64,000 bases of DNA from Streptomyces sp. I6 (GTDB lineage Bacteria; Actinomycetota; Actinomycetes; Streptomycetales; Streptomycetaceae), in assembly GCA_003725745.1 (NCBI GenBank), contig RHDP01000001.1:861001-925000 (forward strand). Direction: 5' to 3'. Within the stretch, counting starts at the first letter, position 1, and every line of letters begins with the position of its first letter. The notes under the pieces were generated by a model, which had not been told where the DNA came from, did not search any database, and was given only the letters and a program-made list of their open reading frames with translations. Positions 48,138-57,795 of this stretch are shown one piece after another. The position numbers and the translations under genes are program-made.

Positions 48138-49330
48138 TCACGTCCGGCGCCCCCCGCGCCACAGCACGACCGCCGCGGCCAGCAGCAGCGCTCCGAGGCC
48201 GCCGGTGACCGGGGCGAGCCAGCCGCCGCGCGACTGTCCCGAGGGTCCGTCCGGGCCGGTGCCGAAGTACTGCCCGCGGTGGCCCCGGCCGGACACGGCC
48301 TCCGGGTCGGTGCCGCCCGGGACCAGGCTGCCGCCCTGTTCGATCGCGGCGGCGGGGTCGACGATGCCGTACCCCGTGGAGTCGTCGCGTCCGTTCTTCG
48401 GGCCGCCGCGGGCGGTGGCGGCGAGGAGCCGTTTGATCTGGGCGGGGGTGAGCCGGGGGTGCGCGGCACGGACGAGTGCGACGGCGCCGGAGACGAAGGC
48501 GGACGCCGCGCTGGTGCCCCATCCCTCGTAGTACCTGCGGTCGGGGTCGGCGATGACGACGTCGACGCCGGGGGCGCTGACGGTGGCGTACCAGCGCCGG
48601 GTGGAGAAGGAGGCGTGGGTGCCGTAGCGGTCGACGGCCGCGACGGCGATCACACCGGGATAGGCCGCCGGGTACGAGATGTGGTCGCCCTTCTCGCCCC
48701 CGTTGCCCGCCGAGGCGACGACGACCGCACCCTTGGCGAGGGCGTACTGGACGGCGGCGTCCTCACCTGCGTCCGGGTGCGCGGACTCGCTGTCGTCACC
48801 GAGGGAGAGGTTGATGACGTCGGCGCCGTTGTCGGCGGCCCAGCGGATGCCCTGGGCGAGCGCGGTGCCGCGCGTCTTGCGGGCCTTGGTGCGGGCGGGA
48901 TCGGCGCCTTCGAGGATCACCCGCACGGGGAGGATCCTCGCCTCGGGGGCGATGCCGAGCACTCCTTCGTCACGTCCGGGCCATGGCCGTGACCGGCGAT
49001 GATCCCGGCCATCGCGGTGCCGTGGCGCGCCCAGGCGCGGTCGCCCCGCTCGGCCCCGAACCCGATGAGGTCCTTGGTGGGGAGGACGCTGCCCGCCAGG
49101 TCCGGATGGCTGTCGTCGACGCCGGTGTCGAGCACCGCGACCGTGATGCCCGCGCCCTTGGTCGTGCGCCACGCCTCCTCGGTGTGCAGGGTCTCCAGAG
49201 CCCACTGCCGGGCCCGGATCCCGTCGGCCTGCGCGGGTGCGGCGGAGACGAGCGAGAAGGCGACGGCCGCGGTGACGGCTCCCAGGAGCCGCCGGGGCCT
49301 GGCGGGGATGCGGAGGCGTGCTGCCGTCAT
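48138..49330 (-). pseudogene. Mycosin-like subtilisin (type VII secretion-associated protease), apparent frameshift
   Basis: Membrane-anchored S8 serine protease. Signal peptide ends around PAQADG; catalytic Asp in VLDTGVDDSHPDLAG, His in RHGTAMAGIIAGHGHG, oxyanion Asn in VVASAGNGG and catalytic Ser in GWGTSAASAFVSGAVALV. A C-terminal helix (GGLGALLLAAAVVLWRGG) anchors it. The frame breaks right after GHGHG at plus ~48976 and resumes as RDEGVLGIAPEARILPVR; one added G restores about 397 residues. Its ATG overlaps the stop of the upstream membrane protein (ATGA). No EccC/EccD or ESAT-6 genes are in the window. Confidence 0.85.
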
Positions 49331-50329
49331 TCGGGGCGCTCCCGTGAGGTGGCGGACTCGCGCAGGGCGCGCTCGACGCGGTCCGCGATTCCCCTGGCCT
49401 CGTGGCCCAGGCCGGCCTGGGCGGCGGCGGACGTGCCACCGGGCACCGTCGCCTCGGCGGCCGGCACGGGTTCGGCCACGGGGCGGCCGTCCGCGAACCC
49501 GGAGACGGCGAAGACCACGACGGGCACGTCGGTGAGCACGCTGACGGTCCAGCTGGCCCGCTGACGGTCTCCGAAGCCCGCGGCGACGGTGCCGGGCACC
49601 GGGAAGGTGCGGGGCATCAGGTCGGCCCGCTCGTCCAGGTCCTCCTGGGAGAACCTTCGGTACAGGTCCGTCATGGCGTCCCGGTCGGCCTCGGTGACGA
49701 CCATGCCGACGGTCGTGACGCCGGAGGCGGTGGCGTCGGCGTAGGTGGCGCGGAGGACCCGCAGGCAGCCGACCGGCCGGAGAGCCTTCAGCAGCAGCGG
49801 GTCGAAGGCGCCGGTGCAGGGGCCGTCGGGCGCGACCGCGACTCGGGTCCACACCCGGTCCGCGCCACCCGGCCCCGCTCCTTCGCCCTTGATCGTGCGG
49901 GGGAAGAGCGTGTCGACGGGAACGCTGTGCCAGAGCGCGCGCACGTCGGCGTAGCGCGGTTGGGAGGCAGGGGACGCGGCCGGATCGTCCATGAGCCAGC
50001 TTCCGGTGACCGCTCCGCCGATCAGCCCGAGTCCGAGTACCAGGCAGACGAGGGCGCCCGCGGTTCTCGCGGAACGGCGCTCCCGGACGGGGCGCAGCCG
50101 GGTGGTGGTCTCGGTGGGGGCCCGGGAAGGGCGCCGGGGTGGGGACTGTGGTGGGGGCTGGGATGGGTGCCGGGCGGCGCACCGTGCGTCATCCAGGGCC
50201 ACGGGCTGCCCGGGGTTCCCGGGAGACCGGCGGCGGGCCCGCCGCCCGGAGTCCCGGGAGTCCCCGGAGCGGGTGGCGGAGCGGCGGAGGCGGGTGCCCT
50301 GGGCGCTGGAGGCGCGGGAGGTGCGGGGG

Positions 50330-50400
50330 CCGCTGGAGGCGCCGGAGGCGCTGGAGGCGCTGGAGGCGCTGGAGGCGCCGGAGGTGCGGGGGCCGCAGGA
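50330..50400. repeat. 9-nt repeat (GGAGGCGCT) coding for PPA
   Basis: Tandem 9-nt units encoding Ala-Pro-Pro in the proline-rich protein. Confidence 0.8.
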
Positions 50401-50847
50401 GGTGCGGGGGCCGTACGGGGCGTCCCGGGCGCGGTTGCCGTCACGGGGGCCGCAGGCGCCGGGGGCACCGCAGGCCTTCCGGGTGCGGCGGGCACGCCAC
50501 CGATGCGCGGCGGTACGAGGGGGCGCGGGGTATCTCCTCAGCGACGCGGGGTGCGGGCGCACCGGGGCGGCTGCCGTAGCCCGGGGGCGGCGGCACGGAC
50601 CGGCCCGGGGCGGACGGCGCATGCGAACCGGGAGCGCCGGGCTCGGCGGTCACGCCCGGGTGGGCGCCCGGAGGTGAAGGCGTACCAGATCGCGAAGGCG
50701 CGCCCGGAGGGGAAACGGTGCCCGAGGACGGCTGGGGACCGGAGACGGCGCGCGCGCCGTTGGACGGGTGCGCAGCGGAAGAGCAGTGCGCACCGGAGGA
50801 AGGGTGCGGCCTCGATGCGGGCGGCGGACCCGGGCGCCTGGCCGGTC

Positions 50848-51149
50848 CGCCCGGCAGCGGGCCGCGGGGGGCGGGGGCGTCCGCAGCCCCACCGGCGGCC
50901 TCAGGAGCGGAGAGCCGGGGCGACCGGCCCTGGGTACCGCCCGGCAGCGGACCGCGGAGGGCGGGGGCGTCCGCAGCCCCACCGGCGGCCTCAGGAGCGG
51001 AGAGCCGGGGCGACCGGCCCTGGGTACCGCCCGGCAGCGGACCGCGGAGGGCGGGGGCGTCCGCAGCCCCACCGGCGGCCTCAGGAGCGGAGAGCCGGGG
51101 CGACCGGCCCTGGGTACCGCCCGGCAGCGGGCCGCGGGGGGCGGGGGCG
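50848..51149. repeat. 90-bp tandem repeat, 3.3 copies
   Basis: Three near-identical 90-bp units plus a partial, encoding 30-residue repeats (RGPLPGGTQGRSPRLSAPEA then AGGAADAPAL). The two inner units appear identical at DNA level. Confidence 0.92.
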
Positions 51150-51781
51150 ATCGGGCCGTTCGCCGCGGCCCGGGGGGCAGGCGGCCTCGGCGGCAGCGCC
51201 GGTTCCGGGGCGGTCCTACCGGTTCCCGAACCGGACGGGTCGTTCCCGGCACGGGCAGGTTCGCTCGCGGCACGGGCAGGTTCGCTCGCGGCACGGCCGG
51301 GCTCGATCCCGGCACGGGCAGGTTCGATCCCGGCACGGGGCGGGGGCATCGGGACCGCATGGCCCGTGGGGCGGTCCGGGCGGGACCCCGGCCCAGGGGC
51401 CGAAGGGGCGTCAGAGGGTGCGGTGCGAGGACGGGGGGCCGAAGACGCGGGGACGGCACGGGGGTCCGGGGTGGAGTCCGGGGTGTAGTCCGTGATCGGG
51501 CGCAGACGGGTCGTCGTCTCGGCGGAGGCGGGCGCCTGGGCCGGCGGGGCGTCGGACGGGCGGGACGGGACGCGTGGGCGCTGCGCCTCGGTGCTCATCC
51601 GCCCCCCGTTTCCTGGTGTTCGTACCGCCGCCGGATCGCCTTTCGGGGCAGGCCCGTTCGTGGTCGCGGCCCCTCACTCTACGGGCTGGAGCACACCGGC
51701 AGGGCACGGGTACGACGCCCCGGGGGATCTGCGCAGAAGGTCCCACTACCCTCGGACCGACCGGTCTGGCAAGCTCTGCGC

Positions 51782-52983
51782 ATGACTCCCCGTGCCGCTC
51801 TCAGGACCCGGTACGACCGGGCCACCGCGCACCTCGACGCCCCCCTGGCCGTCGTGGACCTGGAGGCGTTCGACGCCAACGCGGCGGATCTGGTCAGGCG
51901 CGCGGGCGGGAAGCCGGTCCGAGTGGCCAGCAAGTCCGTGCGGTGCCGGGCGCTGCTGGAGCGGGTACTGGCGAAGGACGGGTTCGCGGGGTCATGTCCT
52001 ACACGCTGGAGGAGTCGATCTGGCTCGCCCGGGCGGGTTTCCGCGACGTGCTGCTGGCGTACCCGTCCGCCGACCGCGCCGGTTTCGCCGAACTGGCGGG
52101 CGACGCCAAGCTCGCGTCCGCCGTGACCGTCATGGTCGACGACCCCGCGCAGCTGGACCTGATCGACCGCGCCCGGGGCGGCGGCGCGGAGGAGATCCGG
52201 GTCTGCCTGGAGCTGGACACCTCCCTCCGTCTGCTGGGCGGCCGGATCCGTTTCGGGGCTCGGCGCTCGCCGCTGCGCGCGCCCGAGGACCTGGCCGAGC
52301 TCGCCCGCGCGATCGTCGCCCGGCCCGGCCTCCGGCTGGTGGGGCTGATGGCGTACGAAGGCCATGTCGCGGGAGTCGGTGACGCGGTCCCGGGCAGTCC
52401 GCTGCGCTCGCGGATGGTCCGCCTGATGCAGTCCGCGGCCCGGCGCGAACTCGCACAGCGGCGAGCGGCCGTCGTACGCGCGGTGCGGGCGGTGGCGCCG
52501 GACCTGGAGTTCGTGAACGGCGGTGGCACCGGCAGTGTGCAGCACACCGCGGCGGAGGACGCGGTCACGGAGATCGCCGCGGGCTCCGGACTGTTCGTGC
52601 CGGGGCTCTTCGACAACTACACGTCGTTCAGCGGACGGCCCGCGGCGCTGTTCGCCCAGCCCGTCGTGCGGCGGCCGGGCGTCGGTGTGGTGACGGTGCT
52701 CGGCGGTGGCTATCCGGCCTCGGGCGCGGCCGGCCGCGACCGGCTGCCGGTGCCGTACCTGCCGGAAGGGCTGCGCTACGACCCGATGGAGGGACCGGGC
52801 GAGGTGCAGACGCCGCTGCTGGGGCCGGCGGCGGACGATCTGCTCATCGGGGACAAGGTGTGGTTCCGGCACGCGAAGGCCGGGGAGCTGTGCGAGCGCT
52901 TCGACTCACTGCATCTGGTCGAGGACGGGAGGGTGACGGCCACGGTCCCGACGTACCGGGGCGAGGGCCGTACCTTCCTCTGA
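51782..52983 (+). pseudogene. D-threonine aldolase/alanine racemase-like PLP enzyme, apparent frameshift
   Basis: Fold-type III PLP enzyme of the amino-acid deaminase/aldolase group. The N-terminus is MTPRAALRTRYDRATAHLDAPL with the PLP lysine in VRVASKSVRCRAL (~residue 49). The frame breaks after KDGFAG at the GGGG run 51988-51991 and resumes as VMSYTLEESIWLARAGFRDVLLAY. The rest is intact, including LVGLMAYEGHVAGVGD, FVNGGGTGSVQHT and the metal-site-like GDKVWFRHAKAGELCERF. One added G restores 400 residues. Relatives are annotated as amino acid deaminase/aldolase and in Streptomyces often sit near a D-amino acid oxidase; none is seen here. It reads divergently from the proline-rich protein. 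Confidence 0.8.
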
Positions 52984-53442
52984 TCCGCCGGTGCCGGGAG
53001 CCGTCCCTCCGCTGACGCCCCCGGCCACGAGCACCCGCCGCCGTGAGCACCGCGGGCCACGCAGGCAGTCCGGCCGGTGACGATCCCGGCCACGGGAGCC
53101 ACCCCGCCGGGTTGCGAGAGGGGCAAGCGCTTCTCCCGCGTCGCCGCCGACCGCCCGGACCCGCCGCCGAGCGGCATGGGTGCGGTGACGGTCGGCGGCC
53201 CGCGGGGGGCCGGCCGGGCCGGACGAGGCGTCCAGGAGCGTTCGCAAGACGGCCTCGCCCCTCGGGCCCGGCCGGGGAGCGGGGCGCGCGGACGGTCAAG
53301 CCGCGGGCGCGACCACGCCGCCCGCTCCGCCCCCGGGCCGCCCGGGCCTCCTCCCGCCCGGGGGCCGGCACGCCGGCGGTCCGCCGCCCGGGGTGCGGTA
53401 CGCCGTGTGCCCGTCCGGTGGCTGCACGAGGTGCGGTGCGGC
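52984..53442. other. Intergenic region between convergent genes
   Basis: No gene recognised in 0.46 kb; the sequence is GC-rich with scattered CCGGCCGGG palindromes. Confidence 0.5.
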
Positions 53443-54237
53443 CTACACGGGGGTGACGTACGCGCCCGAGATACCGCCGTCCACCAGGAAGTCGGTGGCG
53501 TTGACGAAGGACGAGTCGTCGCTGGCGAGGAACGCCACGGCCGCGGCCATCTCCTCCGCGTCGGCGAACCGGCCGACGGGGATGTGCACCAGCCGGCGGG
53601 CCGCCCGCTCGGGGTCCTTGGCGAACAGCTCCTGCAGCAGCGGGGTGTTGACCGGCCCCGGGCACAGCGCGTTGACCCTGATGCCCTCGCGGGCGAACTG
53701 GACGCCCAGCTCCCGGGACATGGCGAGGACGCCGCCCTTGCTCGCGGTGTACGAGATCTGCGAGGTCGCGGCGCCCATCCGGGCCACGAACGAGGCCGTG
53801 TTGATGATGGAGCCCCGGCCCTGGCGCCGCATGTAGGGGATGGCGGCCTTGCAGCACAGGTACACGGAGGTGAGGTTGACCTCCTGGACCCGCTTCCAGG
53901 CGTCCAGGCCCGTCTCCAGGATGGAGTCGTCGTCGGGGGGCGAGATGCCGGCGTTGTTGAAGGCGATGTCGACGCTGCCGTAGGTGTCGAAGGCGGTCCG
54001 GAAGAGGGCCTCCACCTGCTCGGCGTCGGTGACGTCCACCTTCACGAACGTCCCGCCGACCTCCTCGGCCGCGGCCTTGCCCGCGGTCTCGTCGATGTCG
54101 CCGCAGACGACGTTGGCCCCTTCGGAGGCGAGACGGCGCGCGGTGGCCAGTCCGATGCCGCTGCCGGCACCGGTGATGACGGCGGTGCGGCCGATGAGCC
54201 GGCGGCAGACGGGGGTGTCGTTGTGGGCAGTGCTCAT
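53443..54237 (-). CDS. Short-chain dehydrogenase/reductase (SDR)
   Basis: 264 residues, classical SDR: NAD-binding TGAGSGIGLATARRL (~22-36), NNAGIS, catalytic Ser in NTASFVARMG, and YTASKGGVLAMSREL with the Tyr-x-x-x-Lys pair (~158-162). The C-terminal region ends VDGGISGAYVTPV. Last of three genes glnA4-ALDH-SDR, 6 nt after the ALDH stop. By context it may oxidise the alcohol of gamma-glutamylethanolamide to the aldehyde used by the ALDH; this is inference. The gene start is the ATG at 54237. Confidence 0.92.
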   Translation of the reverse strand: MSTAHNDTPVCRRLIGRTAVITGAGSGIGLATARRLASEGANVVCGDIDETAGKAAAEEVGGTFVKVDVTDAEQVEALFRTAFDTYGSVDIAFNNAGISPPDDDSILETGLDAWKRVQEVNLTSVYLCCKAAIPYMRRQGRGSIINTASFVARMGAATSQISYTASKGGVLAMSRELGVQFAREGIRVNALCPGPVNTPLLQELFAKDPERAARRLVHIPVGRFADAEEMAAAVAFLASDDSSFVNATDFLVDGGISGAYVTPV

Positions 54238-54243
54238 GGGTGC

Positions 54244-55614
54244 TCAGGCCTCCGTGCTGATGAAGACGTTCTTGGTCTCGGTGAAAGCGGTGAGGGCGTC
54301 GGGGCCGAGTTCGCGGCCGAGGCCGGACTGCCCGTATCCGCCGAAGGGGGTCCAGTAGCGGACGCTGGAGTGGGAGTTGACGGACAGGTTGCCCGCGGCG
54401 ACGGCGCCGGAGACCCGCAGTGCCCGGCCCACGTCGCGGGTCCAGACGGAGCCGGAGAGCCCGTACTCGGTCGCGTTGGCGAGGCGTACGGCGTCCTCCT
54501 CGTCGTCGAAGGGCAGGACGACGGCGACCGGGCCGAACACCTCGTCGGTGGCGACGGGGGCCTCGGGCGGGACGCCGGTGACGAGGGTGGGCGGGAACCA
54601 GAAGCCCGGACCGGTGGGCGCGCTGCCCCGCACCGTCGCGAGGTCGTCGGTGACGTACGAGCGGACGCGGTCCAGCTGGGCGCGTGAGATGAGCGGGCCC
54701 ATCTGGGTGGCCTCGTCCGCGGGGTCGCCCACCACGACCGACTTCAGCGCGGGGGCGAGGCGGTCGAGGAAGTCGTCGTACACGGGGCGCTGCACCAGGA
54801 TGCGGGTGCGGGCGCAGCAGTCCTGTCCGCTGTTGTCCAGGAAGGCCATCGGCGCCGCGGCGGCCGCGGCCTCGATGTCGGCGTCGGCGAAGACGATGTT
54901 GGGGCTCTTGCCGCCGAGTTCGAGGGTGACGCGCTTCACGCGCTCGGAGCAGAGCGCCATGATCTGCTTGCCGATCCGGGTGGAGCCGGTGAAGACGATC
55001 TTGGCCACGCCGGGGTGGCGCACCAGCGCGTCGCCCGCCACCGAGCCGCGGCCGGGCAGCACCTGGAAGAGGTGCTCGGGGAGGCCGGCCTCCAGGGCGA
55101 GTTCGGCCAGTCGCAGCGCGGTCAGCGGGGTGGTCTCGGCGGGTTTGAGGAGGACGGCGTTGCCGGCGGCGAGGGCGGGCGCGGTGCCCCAGGCGGCGAT
55201 GGGCATGGGGAAGTTCCAGGGGGCGATGACCCCCACCACGCCGAGCGGTTCGAGGATGGTCAGGTTGATGCCGCCGGGGACGGGGATCTGGCGGCCGGTG
55301 AGACGTTCCACTCCCCCGGCGGAGTAGTCGAGGAGGTCGCGGACGTTGCCGGCCTCCCAGCGGGCGTTGCCGAGGGTGTGGCCGGCCTCCCGGACCTCGA
55401 GCAGGGCGAGTTCCTCGATGTGGTCGTCGACGACGGCCGCGAAGCGGCGCAGCAGCCTGGCGCGGTCGGCGGGGGCCGCGGCCGCCCAGGCGCGCTGGGC
55501 CCGCGCCGCGCGGCGCACGGCGGCGTCGACGTCGGCGGCGTCCGCACCGGGGACGGTGGCGACGACTTCCTCGGTGGCCGGGTTGAGCACATCGATTGCG
55601 TACGGTTGCGACAC
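54244..55614 (-). CDS. Aldehyde dehydrogenase
   Basis: 456 residues. The catalytic Cys is in NSGQDCCARTRILVQRPVYDDFL (~265) and the general base Glu in VTLELGGKSPNIVFADADIE (~233); the NAD site is FTGSTRIGKQIM. PWNFPMPIAAWGTAPALAAGNAVLLKPAE is the usual active-site region. The GTG at 55614 lies 8 nt after the upstream glutamine synthetase-like gene's stop, with GAGG 7 nt upstream. It probably oxidises a gamma-glutamyl amino-aldehyde to the acid; the substrate is deduced from context. Confidence 0.93.
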   Translation of the reverse strand: MSQPYAIDVLNPATEEVVATVPGADAADVDAAVRRAARAQRAWAAAAPADRARLLRRFAAVVDDHIEELALLEVREAGHTLGNARWEAGNVRDLLDYSAGGVERLTGRQIPVPGGINLTILEPLGVVGVIAPWNFPMPIAAWGTAPALAAGNAVLLKPAETTPLTALRLAELALEAGLPEHLFQVLPGRGSVAGDALVRHPGVAKIVFTGSTRIGKQIMALCSERVKRVTLELGGKSPNIVFADADIEAAAAAAPMAFLDNSGQDCCARTRILVQRPVYDDFLDRLAPALKSVVVGDPADEATQMGPLISRAQLDRVRSYVTDDLATVRGSAPTGPGFWFPPTLVTGVPPEAPVATDEVFGPVAVVLPFDDEEDAVRLANATEYGLSGSVWTRDVGRALRVSGAVAAGNLSVNSHSSVRYWTPFGGYGQSGLGRELGPDALTAFTETKNVFISTEA

Positions 55615-55622
55615 GGGGTGCC

Positions 55623-56987
55623 TCACATGCGTTCGAAGGAGCGGCGGAGCTCCCAGTCGGTGACCGCGGCGTCGAACGCGTCGAGTTCGACCCGCGCCAT
55701 GTTGCGGTAGTGGGCGACGACCTCGTCCCCGAAGGCGGCCTTGGCGACGGGGCTGTTCTCCCAGAGTTCGGCGGCCTCGCGGAGGGTGGTCGGGACGTGC
55801 TCGTAGCCGGCGCTGTAGGCGTTGCCCGTGCATGCCTCGGGCAGCTCCAGCTTGTGCTCGATCCCGTACAGGCCCGCGGCGATCAGTGCGGCGACGGCGA
55901 GATGGGGGTTGACGTCGCCGCCGGGCAGCCGGTTCTCGAAGCGCGTCGAGCGGCCGTGGCCGACGACGCGCAGCGCGCAGGTCCGGTTGTCGTGGCCCCA
56001 GGCGACGGCGGTCGGCGCGAAGGAACCGGGCTGGAACCGCTTGTAGGAGTTGATGTTCGGCGCGTACAGCAGGGAGAAGTCGCGCAGGGCGGCGAGCTGG
56101 CCGGCGAGGAAGTGCCGCATGACGTCCGACATGCCGTCCGGCCCGTCACCCGCCATGGCGTTGCGGCCGTCGGCGTCGGTGAGTGAGAGGTGGATGTGGC
56201 AGGAGTTGCCCTCGCGCTCGTTGTACTTGGCCATGAAGGTGAGGGAGACGCCTTCCTGGGCGGCGATCTCCTTGGTGCCGGTCTTGTAGATCGCGTGCTG
56301 GTCGCAGGTGACGAGGGCCTCGTCGTAGCGGAACACGATCTCGTGCTGACCGGGGTTGCACTCGCCCTTGGCCGACTCGACGGTCAGTCCTGCGGCGGCC
56401 ATCTCGTTGCGGATCCGGCGCAGCAGGGGCTCGATGCGGCCGGTGCCGAGGACGGAGTAGTCGATGTTGTACTGGTTGGCCGGGGTCAGATCCCGGTAGC
56501 CGCGGTCCCAGGCCTGCTCGTAGGTGTCCTTGAAGACGATGAACTCCAGCTCGGTGCCGACCTGCGCGGTCCAGCCGTACTCGGCCAGGCGCTCCAGCTG
56601 GCGGCGCAGGATCTGGCGGGGAGCGGCGACGACCGGGGTGCCGTCACTCCACGCCAGGTCGGCGATGAGCATGGCCGTGCCCTCGTTCCAGGGGACGCGG
56701 CGCAGGGTGGCCGGGTCGGGGTGCATGGCGAAGTCGCCGTAGCCGCGCTCCCAGGAGGACATCGCGTAGCCGTCCACGGTGTTCATCTCGGTGTCGACGG
56801 CGAGCAGGTAGTTGCAGCCCTCCGTACCGTGTTCCAGGACCTCGTCGAGGAAGAACCGGGCGGCGAACCGCTTTCCCTGGAGCCTGCCCTGCATGTCGGG
56901 GAAGGCCAGGACTACGGTGTCGATCTCACCGCTCGCGACGAGGGCTCTGAGCTCCTCGACGGTCAGCGGGGGTGTGCGGTCTGCCAC
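55623..56987 (-). CDS. Glutamine synthetase-like gamma-glutamyl-amine ligase (GlnA4-type)
   Basis: 454 residues, GS fold with the N-terminal beta-grasp (TVVLAFPDMQGRLQGKRFAARFF) and catalytic domain (GTELEFIVFKDTYEQAWDRGYRDL, KGECNPGQHEIVFRYDEAL, NSCHIHLSLTD, NRLPGGDVNPHLAVAALIA). It lacks the tyrosine adenylylation loop of GlnA. In S. coelicolor the syntenic gene (SCO1613, glnA4) is reported to make gamma-glutamylethanolamide from ethanolamine and glutamate. The GTG at 56987 has GGAGG 9 nt upstream. First gene of a three-gene operon with ALDH and SDR, divergent from a FadR-type regulator. Confidence 0.9.
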   Translation of the reverse strand: MADRTPPLTVEELRALVASGEIDTVVLAFPDMQGRLQGKRFAARFFLDEVLEHGTEGCNYLLAVDTEMNTVDGYAMSSWERGYGDFAMHPDPATLRRVPWNEGTAMLIADLAWSDGTPVVAAPRQILRRQLERLAEYGWTAQVGTELEFIVFKDTYEQAWDRGYRDLTPANQYNIDYSVLGTGRIEPLLRRIRNEMAAAGLTVESAKGECNPGQHEIVFRYDEALVTCDQHAIYKTGTKEIAAQEGVSLTFMAKYNEREGNSCHIHLSLTDADGRNAMAGDGPDGMSDVMRHFLAGQLAALRDFSLLYAPNINSYKRFQPGSFAPTAVAWGHDNRTCALRVVGHGRSTRFENRLPGGDVNPHLAVAALIAAGLYGIEHKLELPEACTGNAYSAGYEHVPTTLREAAELWENSPVAKAAFGDEVVAHYRNMARVELDAFDAAVTDWELRRSFERM

Positions 56988-57023
56988 GGGATTACGCCTC
57001 CTAAGGTCAACCGGGAGCCATAA

Positions 57024-57039
57024 GGTATTGCTGAATACC
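57024..57039. promoter_or_regulatory. FadR/GntR operator GGTATT-GCTG-AATACC
   Basis: Perfect 6-bp inverted repeat with 4-nt spacer, in an AT-rich patch between the divergent ligase gene and the regulator gene, 27 nt before the regulator ATG. Likely controls both directions. Confidence 0.65.
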
Positions 57040-57066
57040 ATTGCTTGGGAAGGGGGTACCGCAAAT

Positions 57067-57795
57067 ATGCCGAAGAAGAGCGAGTCCGGGGACCGGCTCA
57101 CATCCGTGCTGCGGCCGGTGCGCGGGGGCAACGGTTTCGAGGAGGCCCTGGAACAGATCCTGCAGGTCGTACGCCTGGGACTGGTGCCCGGCGGCGAGCG
57201 GCTGCCCGCGGAACGGGAACTCGCCGAGCGCATGGGCATCAGCCGGGTCACCCTGCGCGAGGTGCTCAAGGTCCTCCAGGAGGAGGGCCTGGTGGAGAGC
57301 CGCCGCGGCCGCTACGGGGGGACCTTCGTCCTGCACCGCCCGCGCACCGAGAGCGAGGACGAACTGCGCCGCCGGATCGCCGCCGTCGACGTGGAGGACA
57401 CCCTGCGCTTCCGGGAGGTCCTGGAGGTCGGCGCGGCGGGGCTGTGCGCGGCGCACGGGCTATCCGACGAGGGTGCCCGGCGGTTGCGCAGGGCGCTGAC
57501 CGCCACGCACGACGCCCCCCTCGACGACTACCGGCGGTGCGACACCCTCCTCCACCTCACGCTCGCGGAGCTGTCCGGCTCACCCATGCTGACCACGCAG
57601 TACGCGGCGGTCCGGGCGGCCCTCAACGATCTGCTCGACTGCATCCCGCTGCTCGTGCGCAACCTGGAGCACTCCCAGCAGCAGCACGTCGCGCTGGTGG
57701 AGGCGGTCCTGACGGGCGACGCGGACGCGGCGCGCGAGGTGATGCGCGAGCACTGCGAGGGAACGGCGGCCCTGCTGCGCGGCTTCCTCGCGTAA
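57067..57795 (+). CDS. FadR/GntR family transcriptional regulator
   Basis: 242 residues. N-terminal winged helix (QILQVVRLGLVPGGERLPAERELAERMGISRVTLREVLKVLQEEGLVESRRGRYGGTFV, residues ~27-85), then an all-helical FCD ligand domain with the metal-binding-type residues around DTLLHLTLAELSGSPM and HSQQQHVALVEAVLTGD. The ATG at 57067 (MPKKSESGDRLTS) follows a GGGAAGGGGG. It divides the ligase operon and the permease gene and probably represses both until ethanolamine or another amine appears. Confidence 0.92.
   Translation: MPKKSESGDRLTSVLRPVRGGNGFEEALEQILQVVRLGLVPGGERLPAERELAERMGISRVTLREVLKVLQEEGLVESRRGRYGGTFVLHRPRTESEDELRRRIAAVDVEDTLRFREVLEVGAAGLCAAHGLSDEGARRLRRALTATHDAPLDDYRRCDTLLHLTLAELSGSPMLTTQYAAVRAALNDLLDCIPLLVRNLEHSQQQHVALVEAVLTGDADAAREVMREHCEGTAALLRGFLA

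Larger units (their letters stand above)
49327..51598 (-). pseudogene. Large Pro/Ala-rich single-pass membrane protein, two apparent frameshifts
   Basis: Starts MSTEAQRPRVPSRPSDAPPA and has about 500 low-complexity Pro/Ala/Gly residues with a 30-residue repeat (RGPLPGGTQGRSPRLSAPEA...) and PPAPPAPPAP runs. A transmembrane helix (AGALVCLVLGLGLIGGAVTG) and an extracellular domain of about 215 residues (VDTLFPRTIKGEGAGPGGADRV onward) follow. ETTTRLRP occurs twice, at residue ~28 and before the helix. Frames switch at the G run 50519-50523 and somewhere in 50105-50190; one added base at each gives about 757 residues. The stop overlaps the mycosin start, so the pair is one unit, plausibly a surface complex linked to type VII secretion. 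Confidence 0.7.

Noticed and set aside
50848-51149. CRISPR array
   Set aside because: Repeats are 90 bp, directly abutting and coding in frame; no unique spacers and no cas genes.
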